Made by a program: the position numbers and the translations under genes
Part shown: piece after piece, positions 43,949 through 53,004 of the stretch
Numbering within the stretch: the stretch's first letter is position 1
Layout of the letters: each line of letters begins with the position of its first letter
The notes under the pieces: generated by a model
What the model was told of the DNA's origin: nothing
Databases searched by the model: none
The model's input: the letters and a program-made list of their open reading frames with translations, nothing else
From: CAZFGK01 sp964518635
GTDB taxonomy: Bacteria; Zixibacteria; MSB-5A5; GN15; FEB-12
Assembly (NCBI GenBank): GCA_964518635.1
Contig: CAZFGK010000012.1
Location: 1 to 64,000 of the forward strand
DNA: 64,000 bases
Direction: 5' to 3'

Positions 43949-45469
43949 ATGACCATGTTGCTTCGCTTTCTTGTATCCCTCGCATTGATTTCAATCAGTG
44001 CACCTTCGACCTTCGGTGCTGAAATCGTATTCCAATCGGACTATCCCCAACTGAGTTTCCTGTCCACGGCTTGCCCATCATATTCTCTTTCAGGCGAGAT
44101 TGACGGAGTCTTTTTACAGACCAGAACTGCTTTGAACGGAATAGATGATTCCATCCGAAGATTCGATCTCACCGGCACACAGATATGGGCTCGCTCTCAC
44201 CGTTCTAATGCCGGAGTAAAAACCAGAGATATCTTTCAGTATGTCGATTCTAGCCATCAATCTCGTTACGTCGTTAGTGCACGTGCGGGTTCCAGCGGGA
44301 GTCTTTTTCGATTTGCAGTCGAAAGATTTGCCCCCGATATCCCAACCGACTCGACATCAGCGATCCTTGCATCAGACAGTCAATCTTTCTATTTCCTCGA
44401 GTTTATTGACCCGGCAAGTGTAGAATTAACGAGCTATGTCGACATGAGTATCACCGAATCACGTCGAATTCGTGTCGGAATGCGACATGTGCGACGTGAG
44501 AACTCCCCGGGCTATGATACGGAGTTTCAGAGCGATTGGATGGTTTACTGTGATCCAACCGGAGCGATCCTACCTTCCTCACGAAAAGTTGAATTCTTTT
44601 CTCCATATCAGTTTGTAAGTCAGCCCAGTTCACTGGAAATTTCCTGCATCAAGGGGTACCGCCGTTTTAGCAACCCCCCGTGGGAAAACTTCATGAGTGC
44701 AGGAATAACTATTCGCGCAACGAGTGGTACCATCTTACTGCAGAAGTGGACCGATAAGTTCAATGTAAATGATGCCTGGGTCTTGCCTGAAGAGGCGGCG
44801 AATCTCGGCGATGACTTGCTCACTCTGACCGTCGGTGTCGATCCGGCTGGAATTCATGGATCAGGCGCCTACCTCGCTCGATACAAGATGAACGAAGGCG
44901 GTTGGAATGAAATCTATTATCATGCTGCATCACCCACTTTTTACTATCTCGACCGAATTGAAAAGAAATTTCTCTGGTTGGATAACACCGAAGTACAGTC
45001 GGTTGATATTCAATCGGGAAGTAGGAGTCAGGAGATTCCTGTCGCAATTGGCTATTCATATGCAAAGTTCTTTCAGCCATACGGGACTTCTTCACATCGA
45101 TTGCATCTTCTGACCATCAGCAACAAGACTGTAACGATTTATGATCTTAGCACGAAAACAGACGTCGGCGATGAGAGTCTTCCAATTCCCCATTCGATCA
45201 CGCTCCATCAGAACTATCCGAATCCATTTAATCCGACAACCCGCTTAGATTTTGTCATTGAATCTCCCGAGCAAATCAGCCTGGAGATTGTGAATGTGCT
45301 TGGTCAGAACATTCGAACCCTGGCAAACCAGCGTTTCGCAGCTGGCAGGCATACCATCGAATGGGATGGCAAAAACCGCGAAGGGAACTTGGTCTCTAGT
45401 GGAGTCTATTTCTCAGTTCTAAAATCCGGCGATCAGACTCAGTCACGGAAGATGCTCTTACTGAAGTGA
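43949..45469 (+). CDS. Secreted protein with C-terminal type IX secretion sorting domain
   Basis: About 506 residues from the ATG at 43949 (a second ATG at 43955 fits the AGGAG box better). A Sec signal (LLRFLVSLALISISAPSTFGA) precedes a large region of repeated beta strands of unknown family. The last 90 residues are a classic T9SS/Por sorting domain: LHQNYPNPFNPTTRLDF, LEIVNVLGQNIRTL, EWDGKNREGNLVSSGVYF and a terminal KMLLLK. The protein should be exported to the cell surface. No catalytic motif was found. It is flanked by inverted copies of a hairpin repeat. Confidence 0.82.
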   Translation: MTMLLRFLVSLALISISAPSTFGAEIVFQSDYPQLSFLSTACPSYSLSGEIDGVFLQTRTALNGIDDSIRRFDLTGTQIWARSHRSNAGVKTRDIFQYVDSSHQSRYVVSARAGSSGSLFRFAVERFAPDIPTDSTSAILASDSQSFYFLEFIDPASVELTSYVDMSITESRRIRVGMRHVRRENSPGYDTEFQSDWMVYCDPTGAILPSSRKVEFFSPYQFVSQPSSLEISCIKGYRRFSNPPWENFMSAGITIRATSGTILLQKWTDKFNVNDAWVLPEEAANLGDDLLTLTVGVDPAGIHGSGAYLARYKMNEGGWNEIYYHAASPTFYYLDRIEKKFLWLDNTEVQSVDIQSGSRSQEIPVAIGYSYAKFFQPYGTSSHRLHLLTISNKTVTIYDLSTKTDVGDESLPIPHSITLHQNYPNPFNPTTRLDFVIESPEQISLEIVNVLGQNIRTLANQRFAAGRHTIEWDGKNREGNLVSSGVYFSVLKSGDQTQSRKMLLLK

Positions 45470-45599
45470 TCAGGAAGGATTGATCGTACACGCAGTTCAT
45501 CAGCAACTTCTTTGTGTAAACCACATCCTGATTGATACATCCGAATTGCTACATCACGACTGCAACATCCTGATTCCCTCATCCAGCACTTCTCCGCTT

Positions 45600-45690
45600 C
45601 TTCATGCTGAGCCTGTCGAAGCATCTTCTTCGTTTATCGAATGTCTAAAAAAGAAAGACCCTTCGACAAGCTCAGGGTGAGATAAAGAGT
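45600..45690. repeat. Hairpin repeat element, copy B
   Basis: Arms CTTCATGCTGAGCCTGTCGA (45600-45619) and CCCTTCGACAAGCTCAGGGTGAG (45660 region) are the same two segments as in copy A but in the reverse order. Pairing is again through the CTTCGACARGCTCAG core. No gene lies in the 309-base gap; the remainder is AT-richer unique sequence followed by the desaturase terminator. Confidence 0.75.
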
Positions 45691-45717
45691 GAACCCCACC
45701 ACAAAAAAAACGCACAA

Positions 45718-45745
45718 CAAAAAACGGCGCATTACTGCGCCGTTT
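45718..45745 (-). terminator. Rho-independent terminator of the lipid-modification operon
   Basis: AACGGCGCA-GTAA-TGCGCCGTT is a perfect nine-pair stem on the minus strand, followed by TTTTTG. It lies 34 bases beyond the desaturase stop and ends the operon that begins near 54.8 kb. Confidence 0.88.
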
Positions 45746-45778
45746 GCATGAATCTGTCGGATTCGCAATGTCAGGAAA

Positions 45779-46561
45779 TCAGACGCCGACCTCATCTTTT
45801 CGCTGTACTGCTGTTTCGACGTGTGAACTGACTGCTACCGGGCGGAGCTGAATGATCCGCAGGAAGTGCATGAGCTTCAGAAGCGGGTAGGTCGGATCAA
45901 ATTCGAATTTCTTCACCGCAAAATTCGGGCGACGTGGATAGCGATGGTGATTGTTCTGGAAGAGTTCACCGAGTGCAAGAAAGTCAAAAGGCAGGGTATT
46001 GCGGGAGTTGTCTTTGGTCTCCTTGAAATTGACATAACCATACATGTGACCACACCAGTTCACAATTGCGCCGTGAGTCGGACCCATCACGAAGTGAATC
46101 GGCAGCATCAGGAAGAACCACGGGGACGGAGCAAAAGCGATGTAGAACGCGGTGTAGGCAAGCATGAAGCTTACCCGCATGATCCAGCTTTCGCCGAGCT
46201 TTTCAAGAAACGGCCAGGAGGGGGCAGTCTCACCAAAACGATCTGAACGTCCCGGATTGTTCACCAGATCACTGTAGTAGTTATACGTGTAGGTCATCAT
46301 CTGGAAAACATTCCGATGCTGATGTGGCGAATGCGGATCATCCGGACTGTCGCTGAAGGCATGATGCTCGCGGTGCATGATCGCATACGCGCGCGGATTC
46401 AGATACGAAGAACCCTGTATAAGAAAGGTGAAGAACATGAACACTTTCTCCATGAATGGAGAAAGCGAAAACATGCGATGAGAGGCATAGCGATGCAGAA
46501 AAACGGTCTGGCACAACAATGACAGAAACCAGTGAGCGATAAAAAAGATAATGATAGGCAT
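45779..46561 (-). CDS. Acyl-CoA/acyl-lipid desaturase-type fatty acid desaturase
   Basis: 260 residues with four membrane helices and the three histidine boxes of membrane di-iron desaturases: HRYASH (23-28), HREHH (about 84) and NNHHRYP (about 205). It introduces a double bond into an acyl chain with O2 and electrons from an external donor. At 260 residues it is near the short end of the delta-9 type. It is the last gene of the minus-strand cluster, 56 bases after the CFA-like gene. The unsaturated product would be a substrate for the CFA-family enzymes next to it. Confidence 0.88.
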   Translation of the reverse strand: MPIIIFFIAHWFLSLLCQTVFLHRYASHRMFSLSPFMEKVFMFFTFLIQGSSYLNPRAYAIMHREHHAFSDSPDDPHSPHQHRNVFQMMTYTYNYYSDLVNNPGRSDRFGETAPSWPFLEKLGESWIMRVSFMLAYTAFYIAFAPSPWFFLMLPIHFVMGPTHGAIVNWCGHMYGYVNFKETKDNSRNTLPFDFLALGELFQNNHHRYPRRPNFAVKKFEFDPTYPLLKLMHFLRIIQLRPVAVSSHVETAVQRKDEVGV

Positions 46562-46617
46562 TTCGTGTCCTTACGTTTGATTAGGCGTCAGGTGAGCAAG
46601 CGCGCTAGTGCGATCAC

Positions 46618-47643
46618 TCAATGAGAGTGAACCAGTCGATAGTGTCCGACGATCCATTCGGTGCCGGAATCATAGCCAAATAACTCTTCACAAGCCATGA
46701 AAAAAATCCGCCATCGCTGCAACCATTTCCCTGCATCCTTCTCTCCATAATGAGAGCGAAAGAGCGATTTCACTTCGTCACGATGTCTGTCCAGATTTTC
46801 AAGCCAGTGGCGACTGGTTGTTGAATAGTTCGTCCCGTCCACTTTCCAGCTCTCTTCTACACGAAGATGATCAGGAAAGTTTGAAAAAATATCGAAGTTT
46901 GGCATGAGACCGCCACTGAAGAAGTAATTCGCCATCCAGTCATCCGCTCCGGTACTCACAAAGGGATAGCGGTGCGACTGATGACAGAAAATATGGACAA
47001 AAACTTTTCCATCCGGTGTTAACCAACTGGATACTCTGCGGAGCAGTTCCTGGTAGTTTCGCATATGCTCAAACATCTCGATTGAGACAATCCGTGAAAA
47101 CTGCTGAGTCGGGGAGAATTCATTCATGTCAGTCTTAATGACGGTCACCAAGTGGAGTCCGCGCTCTCGTGCTTGCGCACGAACATAGGTCGCCTGATCC
47201 TGCGAGTTCGTGACCGCCGTAATTGGCGTCGATGGAAATCTCCTGGCCATCTCAAGAGTCAACGATCCCCACCCACAACCCAGTTCGAGAATCGAAGTGG
47301 CCGAGGATAATTCAGCCCGTTCTATAGTGAGATTCAGCATTTCCTGCTCGGCGGCATCGAGAGTTGTAGACTCTGATGGATAATATGCGGAGCTGTATTT
47401 CCGATGTTTACCCAGAACTAAACCAAAGAACTCAGGAGGAACCTCATAATGCTGCTCATTCGCCTTCTCCGGAACGAGCGCAAGAGCTCCACTTCTCATT
47501 GACATCAGAAATGCCGCTCTCTCCAGTTCAGATTCTGCGGCAGAGTCGGCAAGCCGCTTCGCCAACAGCTGACGAATCCCCTGACGAATCAGAAAATCGG
47601 GAATCATCCCGGATTCAGCGAGTTGAATAAGTGAGTGATTCAC
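46618..47643 (-). CDS. CFA-synthase-family SAM methyltransferase (second copy)
   Basis: 341 residues from a GTG start at 47643 that overlaps the upstream stop (GTGA). A longer in-frame start at 47748 would lie in the previous gene. The SAM motif is LELGCGWGSL. At the positions of the E. coli CFA bicarbonate site: Cys139 is Ser (KYSSAYYP), Glu239 is kept (SIEMFEHM) and His266 is kept (VFVHIFCHQSHRYPF). The sequence also resembles coclaurine-N-methyltransferase-like members. A methyl- or methylene-transfer to an acyl-chain double bond is likely, but the exact product is unknown. Confidence 0.8.
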   Translation of the reverse strand: MNHSLIQLAESGMIPDFLIRQGIRQLLAKRLADSAAESELERAAFLMSMRSGALALVPEKANEQHYEVPPEFFGLVLGKHRKYSSAYYPSESTTLDAAEQEMLNLTIERAELSSATSILELGCGWGSLTLEMARRFPSTPITAVTNSQDQATYVRAQARERGLHLVTVIKTDMNEFSPTQQFSRIVSIEMFEHMRNYQELLRRVSSWLTPDGKVFVHIFCHQSHRYPFVSTGADDWMANYFFSGGLMPNFDIFSNFPDHLRVEESWKVDGTNYSTTSRHWLENLDRHRDEVKSLFRSHYGEKDAGKWLQRWRIFFMACEELFGYDSGTEWIVGHYRLVHSH

Positions 47644-48899
47644 CGTCCCACTGCTCCGCGAAATTCCGCACGACCAAACAGTAGTTGCGAACTGCCGATG
47701 AATCGTTCCCGAAATCCTCCCTCGCAGTAGGCAAGGTAGAATTCCCACCGACGACGGAACGATTCGTTAAATCCGAGTGCCTCTATCTCCTCGCTTGCGG
47801 ATAGAAATCGCTCTCTCCAGATCGAAAGGGTCCGGGCATAGTCGAGTGTGAAGTCGGCTGTATCGAGAAAACGAAAATCGGTCTTCTCTTTCATGGTCTG
47901 CAACAAATGAGCAATAGAGATCAGACAGGAACCGGGGAAAATCCTTCGCTGAATGAAATCAGCACTCCGACGATAGAGATCAAAATGCTGATCATTCATA
48001 CTAATGAGTTGCAGTGCAAGCAGCCCATCCGGCGCGAGCAACTCCTGACATCTCTTGACAAAGAGAGGAAGAAACTCATAGCCGACGGCTTCGATCATTT
48101 CAACGGAGACAATTTTGGAAAATTGTCCGGATACATTCCGATAGTCCTGATTGAGGATCGTGACACGATGACCAAGTCCGGCATTTTCAACTCGCTCTCT
48201 TGCAGCAGTGTATTGGGCAGGAGAGATCGTAATGGCAGTTACCTTGCAGCCATAGTTTTTGGCAGCGTGAATCGCCAATCCTCCCCATCCACACCCGATC
48301 TCAAGCAGATGATCCTGCGGCGAGAGCGCAAGCAGTCGACAGAGACGATCATTCTTTTCAATCTGCGCTTCTTCCAATGATTCATTCCCTGATCTGAAAA
48401 TTGCTCCAGAATAGGACATCCCCGGGTCGAGCCATGCCGTGTAGAAACTATTCCCCAGATCATAATGATATTCGATATTTTCCTTACTGGTAGTCAGCGT
48501 ATTTCTGCGAAGACGATGCTGCCATCGATCAATATATTGACGGATGGTTGCAGAGCCGCCATCAAGTGTGGTCAAGGTTGAACGATTGCGAACCAGCAGG
48601 CGAATGACAGAAACGAGGTCATTACTCGACCACCACCCCTGCTCATAGGCATCCCCGGCTCCGTTTGTTCCCTGCAACATAAGGAGTTGATACAAACGGT
48701 GGTCATGAACTACGACTGACGAGCTGAGATCAGATGCAGTCCCAAAGTTAAACATCTCATTCCCATCCTGCAGATGGAGTTCACCATCAGACAGTGATGC
48801 AAGGGCACGATGAATTGACCGACGTGCAAGTTCAAATCGTCCGGCCATCATCGGATGCGAGGCCGGCATAAGCATTGAGAGTTCCTGTGATCTGTTCAT
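47640..48899 (-). CDS. CFA-synthase-family SAM methyltransferase (first copy)
   Basis: 419 residues, about 40 longer than E. coli CFA. An N-terminal lipid-binding domain is followed by SAM motif LEIGCGWGGLAI, QDYRNVSGQFSKIVSVEMIEAVG and the FPGSCLISIAHL and FYLAYCEGGFRERFIG regions. Compared with E. coli CFA, Glu239 is kept (EMIEAVG), but Cys139 is Gly (MSYSGAIF) and His266 is Gln (LALQLIS), so the bicarbonate site is not canonical. It is in ATGA contact with the DUF1365 gene. Cyclopropane, methyl-branched or furan-precursor product formation are all possible. Confidence 0.85.
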   Translation of the reverse strand: MNRSQELSMLMPASHPMMAGRFELARRSIHRALASLSDGELHLQDGNEMFNFGTASDLSSSVVVHDHRLYQLLMLQGTNGAGDAYEQGWWSSNDLVSVIRLLVRNRSTLTTLDGGSATIRQYIDRWQHRLRRNTLTTSKENIEYHYDLGNSFYTAWLDPGMSYSGAIFRSGNESLEEAQIEKNDRLCRLLALSPQDHLLEIGCGWGGLAIHAAKNYGCKVTAITISPAQYTAARERVENAGLGHRVTILNQDYRNVSGQFSKIVSVEMIEAVGYEFLPLFVKRCQELLAPDGLLALQLISMNDQHFDLYRRSADFIQRRIFPGSCLISIAHLLQTMKEKTDFRFLDTADFTLDYARTLSIWRERFLSASEEIEALGFNESFRRRWEFYLAYCEGGFRERFIGSSQLLFGRAEFRGAVGR

Positions 48900-49756
48900 T
48901 TTCTGGTAACCTGATGTAAAACAGATGAATGGGTGGTAGTTGTAACTGTATCCTGATCAGTTGGGTTCGGATGATCATGCACCGGCACCCGCTTGAGCCA
49001 GAGTCGGAGGGCTTCAAAGTGAATACGTGCAATTACTCGCGCAGTCAGAAATGGCTGTCGCAGGACAGCCGCAGCGAGAGATGCCGAAGTCAATGGCCGA
49101 CGCTCGAGCATGAGGGTTGCATCAAAGAGTGGACTTTTCTGCGCGGTATCGTCGGCATCGAAATTCTGAAAGTGAAGTGTCAGGCGATCAGCAGGTCTGC
49201 TGAGCTGCCAGCGATACCGCTGTTCCATGGGATGAAAGGGAGAGACATGAAAGCTCTTCGCAAATGAAAATTCCCAGCCATCTCGAATCTCTTCCCCCTG
49301 TTCGACCGGTAATGCATAGGCATGACGTTCCTTCCATGGCGTGTTGGTAATTTCTGCAACCACGCCGGTGACCTCTGTCCGTTGCTGATTCAGCTCATAG
49401 TAAATCGTAACCGGATTGAACAGATATCCGAACTGTCGCAAGTGGGTGAGCATGAGAGACGGACGCGGAGGAGCTGTGAGCAACGTGTCACCACGCTGGG
49501 CAGCGAGTCGTTCGCTTATCAGCGATTGTATGTTCTGATCAACAGGTGCGATGTAATCCGACCGTCGAAACTGCGCCAGTGAAAGCCGACCTTGCGCACT
49601 GAACAGGAACGATTCAGGGAGAAAGTCGCTGATTCGATCCGGATCAATCAGCACCATGAAGATCGGCATGCGAAACTCATGACGCTTCGGTGAAAATCGT
49701 CGATGACGAATCTCCCCGACAAACAATCCCGGTTCAAGAGGCATGGAACCACTCAT
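48896..49756 (-). CDS. DUF1365-domain protein
   Basis: 286 residues, starting PLEPGLFVGEIRHRRFSPKRHEFRMPIFMVLIDPD, the typical DUF1365 opening, with SLMLTHLRQFGYLFNPVTIYY and KSFHVSPFHPMEQRYRW further on. No catalytic motif is known for the family. It is regularly found beside an FAD-dependent oxidoreductase and a CFA synthase, as here, with ATGA overlaps on both sides. It is inferred to help in the same lipid modification. Confidence 0.87.
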   Translation of the reverse strand: MSGSMPLEPGLFVGEIRHRRFSPKRHEFRMPIFMVLIDPDRISDFLPESFLFSAQGRLSLAQFRRSDYIAPVDQNIQSLISERLAAQRGDTLLTAPPRPSLMLTHLRQFGYLFNPVTIYYELNQQRTEVTGVVAEITNTPWKERHAYALPVEQGEEIRDGWEFSFAKSFHVSPFHPMEQRYRWQLSRPADRLTLHFQNFDADDTAQKSPLFDATLMLERRPLTSASLAAAVLRQPFLTARVIARIHFEALRLWLKRVPVHDHPNPTDQDTVTTTTHSSVLHQVTRK

Positions 49757-51045
49757 CGAGAACTCTCCGGCCAGTTGACACCGAGCATCGAAGCCACGTC
49801 TACTGCGCTTCGCATTCCATCCTCATGAAATCCGAATCCCCAGTATGCTCCTGCATAATATGTTCGCTTCCTTCCCTGAATCTCGGTCTTCCGTGACTGG
49901 GAAGCAAAAGTGGACGCAGCGTAGACGGGGTGAAAATACTCTTCGCGCGCAATGACACGTTCAGCGTTAATCCAATTGTCGCAGTTGAGCGATACACAAT
50001 ACGTTTCAGATGTCTGCAGCGACTGAAGCAAATTCATATTGTAGGTCACTGTAATAGCATCCTGATCCTTGCTAAACCGCTTCACATTCCAGGCCGCATT
50101 CGCGCGCCGATTTTTCGGAATGAGAGTGGTGTCAGTATGCAACGTCATGGCATTCGACTGGAATCGAATTCCACCAAGAATTTCTCGTTCAGCCAGTGAT
50201 GGTTCATTCAAAATGGCAAGCGCCTGATCTGCATGACAGGCACAGATCACCGCATCCGCCGTGATCGAATTCCCTGATCGGAGTGTAACGGTGACATTTG
50301 CATCAGTTCGATCAATACGGACGGCGGCATCATTGGTAATAGTCGTCCCTGAAAAATTCCGCATCAGGGCATCGACATAGGACTGCGACCCACCGGTGAC
50401 AACCCGCCAGACCGGTCGATTATCAACTTGCAGCATCCGATGATGATGAAAAAACTTTACAAATGGGACAACCGGAAATGAAAGTACCTGCATCGCACCA
50501 GTCGACCAGATCGCTCCTCCCATTGGAAGAATGAAGCGATTGGTGAATACATCCGAGTACCTATTCTGGGTCAAATAGTCGCCAAGTGTTTCAGAACTTG
50601 TTGCAGTCAGCACTGATGGAGCTTCTCGAAAAAAGCGAAGAATCTCCCGAATCATCAGATGATGATCGGGGCGAAAGATATTTCTTCGCTGGGCAAACAA
50701 TCCGTTCAGACTACTGCCAGAATATTCGATGCCACTTTGTTCATCGGCGACACTGAAGGACATCGTCGACGGTTGCGTTGCGACACCAAGAGTGGCGAGC
50801 ATCGAGAGAAACAACGGATAATTAAGTTCATTGCACACAATGAATCCGGTATCAATAGGAATCAACTGATTACCATTCTGTACTTGAATCGTGTTGACAT
50901 GCCCACCAAGACGTTTTGCAGCATCGATCAGTGTCACCCGATATCTCTTTGAGAGAAGCCAACTCGCAGCCAAGCCGCTGACTCCCGCACCGACAACGAC
51001 GATGTGAGCATGAGGAGAGAGGGGGAAGGTATCGTGAGAATTCAG
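49753..51045 (-). CDS. FAD-dependent amine-oxidase-like oxidoreductase (start unresolved)
   Basis: The reading frame shows the dinucleotide motif VVVGAGVSGLAASWLLS, then AKRLGGHVNT (second FAD contact), KFFHHHRMLQ and CACHADQALAIL. The glycine motif lies upstream of the first standard start codon, TTG at 50973, which would cut it off. Extending the open frame reaches CTG at 51045; a non-standard CTG start or a frameshift is therefore likely. ATG 51014-51012 is in another frame. About 430 residues in total. The partner family acts with DUF1365 and CFA proteins and probably oxidises a modified acyl chain. Confidence 0.8.
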   Translation of the reverse strand: MNSHDTFPLSPHAHIVVVGAGVSGLAASWLLSKRYRVTLIDAAKRLGGHVNTIQVQNGNQLIPIDTGFIVCNELNYPLFLSMLATLGVATQPSTMSFSVADEQSGIEYSGSSLNGLFAQRRNIFRPDHHLMIREILRFFREAPSVLTATSSETLGDYLTQNRYSDVFTNRFILPMGGAIWSTGAMQVLSFPVVPFVKFFHHHRMLQVDNRPVWRVVTGGSQSYVDALMRNFSGTTITNDAAVRIDRTDANVTVTLRSGNSITADAVICACHADQALAILNEPSLAEREILGGIRFQSNAMTLHTDTTLIPKNRRANAAWNVKRFSKDQDAITVTYNMNLLQSLQTSETYCVSLNCDNWINAERVIAREEYFHPVYAASTFASQSRKTEIQGRKRTYYAGAYWGFGFHEDGMRSAVDVASMLGVNWPESSR

Positions 51046-51050
51046 CTGAG

Positions 51051-51623
51051 TTAGTCCGTCAGTTGCGATAATGTCGTTGAAGTGGAATCTGGCCAGTTTT
51101 GCGGTACTCGCTGAATGAGGGCTGGGTCGAAGCCGAGTGATGTAACTAAAGTGACGAGCTCATTGTATACGCCGTCCTGCATCTTTGGAGTTCGAGCCAT
51201 AATCCAGAGATACTCCCGATTCGGAACGCCCACCACACAGTGCGAGTAGTCATCGGCAAGTGCGATCACCTGATACGGCATCTTGATCGGCCAGATGAAT
51301 TGGACTTTCCAGTTTGCTCCGGTGCCATCAGGAATGACGAATCCAGTCGCGCTCAGTTGTTTTCGTTCGTCGGAACCCTCTTTTTCATAGGTGAAACGTA
51401 TGAAAATGCTGCCATCCGGTTTTCGTTCGTAGTGCTCGATGGCATCAATCGCCCCCTTCTCGACAAAGGTCGGAATATTGGCGATGACATACCAGTCTCC
51501 CATGAAGCGATCCAGATCAACTTTCGGAACGGATGGAAGTGGCGGATGCGAATCGGTCCGTCGAAAAAAGATCAGATAGACCATGAGGGCACCAAGAAGG
51601 AGTAACAGAATTCGAAACATCAT
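51051..51623 (-). CDS. Lipocalin (Blc-like)
   Basis: 190 residues: a membrane anchor or signal helix (about 3-20, no lipobox), then a lipocalin starting VDLDRFMGDWYVIANIP with the GxW motif, an internal FIRFTYEKEGS strand and the C-terminal YLWIMARTPKM. Bacterial lipocalins bind lipids and are often membrane-anchored. Start at 51623: the upstream stop and this ATG form ATGA. A longer GTG frame to 51638 has no ribosome-binding site. It stands between the DUF1295 and FAD-oxidoreductase genes. Confidence 0.88.
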   Translation of the reverse strand: MMFRILLLLLGALMVYLIFFRRTDSHPPLPSVPKVDLDRFMGDWYVIANIPTFVEKGAIDAIEHYERKPDGSIFIRFTYEKEGSDERKQLSATGFVIPDGTGANWKVQFIWPIKMPYQVIALADDYSHCVVGVPNREYLWIMARTPKMQDGVYNELVTLVTSLGFDPALIQRVPQNWPDSTSTTLSQLTD

Positions 51624-52420
51624 CTTCTTTGCAACCACGGAATAAAGGCATTGGTTCGTTTGATATACTCTGAATATCCCGGTTTATCAGTTTTCATACT
51701 TTCTTCAAGCAATGAGACACCAGAGACTTTCAAGAGCAGAAACAACATCAGTAGCGGGCACCCGACCAGCCACCATGGTCCGACCGGAAGAACAACCAGC
51801 CAGAACCCGAACCAGAGTGTTGCCTCGCCAAAATAATTCGGGTGGCGGGAAAATTTCCAGAGTCCGGTCGTGAGTAGTTTCCCCTTATTCGACGGATCAG
51901 CTTTGAAACGTGATAGCTGAAAGTCCGCAATTGTTTCAAAGAGAAAACCGATGACCCAGATGATCACACCGATAAGAGAGATAACACTGAATGAGTTTGA
52001 ATCTGAAGCTATCCCGACACAGATTGGCACCGCGAGTACCCACATCAAGATCGCCTGAAGCAAGTAGACCTTCGGATAACTCAGCAGCCACCAGTGTGGT
52101 CCATTGTTCGCTCGCCACTTTCGATAACGGCTGTCTTCCCCTTTTCCAATATTTCTTCTGCCAATATGCCAGGCGAGACGTACGGCCCAGAGAAAAACCA
52201 TACCAAGGAGAATCTGAGATCGAACCGGGTTTCCGGCTGAGTCGTCCTGTCGATCTGCAATGATAAACCAGAAGAGTGCCAGGATAAAAAAACCGGGACC
52301 CCAGAAAATATCGATGATACTCGCATCCCTGAGACGCACAGAAAGTATCCAGAGCAGGGTGACGATTGCAGCAATCAGCACTCCCCCTTGAAGCCAGAGT
52401 GTCAGGGGGAAATTATGCAT
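51620..52420 (-). CDS. DUF1295 (steroid-5-alpha-reductase-like) membrane protein
   Basis: 266 residues with about six transmembrane segments. The C-terminal NADPH-site pattern is typical: GKLLTTGLWKFSRHPNYFGEATLWFGFWLVVL. Upstream is FDIxxG-like 'ADFQLSRFKADPSNKG'. The family includes DUF1295 proteins related to steroid 5-alpha reductase and isoprenylcysteine methyltransferase. The substrate is unknown; context suggests a membrane lipid. The start at 52420 (MHNFPLTLW) overlaps the DUF2878 stop by eight bases. Confidence 0.85.
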   Translation of the reverse strand: MHNFPLTLWLQGGVLIAAIVTLLWILSVRLRDASIIDIFWGPGFFILALFWFIIADRQDDSAGNPVRSQILLGMVFLWAVRLAWHIGRRNIGKGEDSRYRKWRANNGPHWWLLSYPKVYLLQAILMWVLAVPICVGIASDSNSFSVISLIGVIIWVIGFLFETIADFQLSRFKADPSNKGKLLTTGLWKFSRHPNYFGEATLWFGFWLVVLPVGPWWLVGCPLLMLFLLLKVSGVSLLEESMKTDKPGYSEYIKRTNAFIPWLQRR

Positions 52421-53000
52421 GCTGAATCTGCTTCTCGAATCTGATAGAGAGCAAGACAAGTAATGGGAAAGACATACCCCAGATAAACGCCAGTGCTACC
52501 AGAGAGTTCATTTTTTCTCGAAAGAGAATTGCACCAAATGCTTCGCCGCCAAGAAATGCGACGGGACCGAAGATGACGCCAAGCAGAACAACTATCCATT
52601 TTTTGTCGTTTCGCCAGAGTCTCTTGCTCCAGCTCAATGAATGGTTCACTGTCAGGGCAAATGCAACCCAAAGAGAGAGAATCCAAAGCGGTGGGAAGAA
52701 GTCAATAGCTGCGCTGAATGAAGAATTGACTGAGCCAACCGGCAAGTCGGCTGCATATTGTAGCCACTGGCTCTTGGCGAGGAGCCCATCGGCTGCTATC
52801 CCCAACAGCAGGGCAATTCCTATGAGAAAAAGATCAGCCCTTCTACGCTCCATCGAGAAAAAAAGAAAATGAATGCCGGCAAAAAACAGAACTGCAATCG
52901 GACCAAAGAGAGGTTCACCGCTCCCCGCTCCGACGACAGATGCAAACCAGCAGCATTGAAAGAGAACGAAATTCGTAAACAACCTGAACACTGGATGCAA
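52413..53000 (-). CDS. DUF2878-like membrane protein
   Basis: 195 residues, all helical membrane: about five to six hydrophobic segments. The pattern FPPLWILSLWVAFALTVNHSLSWSK and FLGGEAFGAI are seen in DUF2878 proteins, which are often found in CFA/DUF1365 clusters. Function unknown. It starts four bases after the TetR stop and overlaps the DUF1295 gene by eight bases. Confidence 0.75.
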   Translation of the reverse strand: MHPVFRLFTNFVLFQCCWFASVVGAGSGEPLFGPIAVLFFAGIHFLFFSMERRRADLFLIGIALLLGIAADGLLAKSQWLQYAADLPVGSVNSSFSAAIDFFPPLWILSLWVAFALTVNHSLSWSKRLWRNDKKWIVVLLGVIFGPVAFLGGEAFGAILFREKMNSLVALAFIWGMSFPLLVLLSIRFEKQIQHA

Positions 53001-53004
53001 TCAA

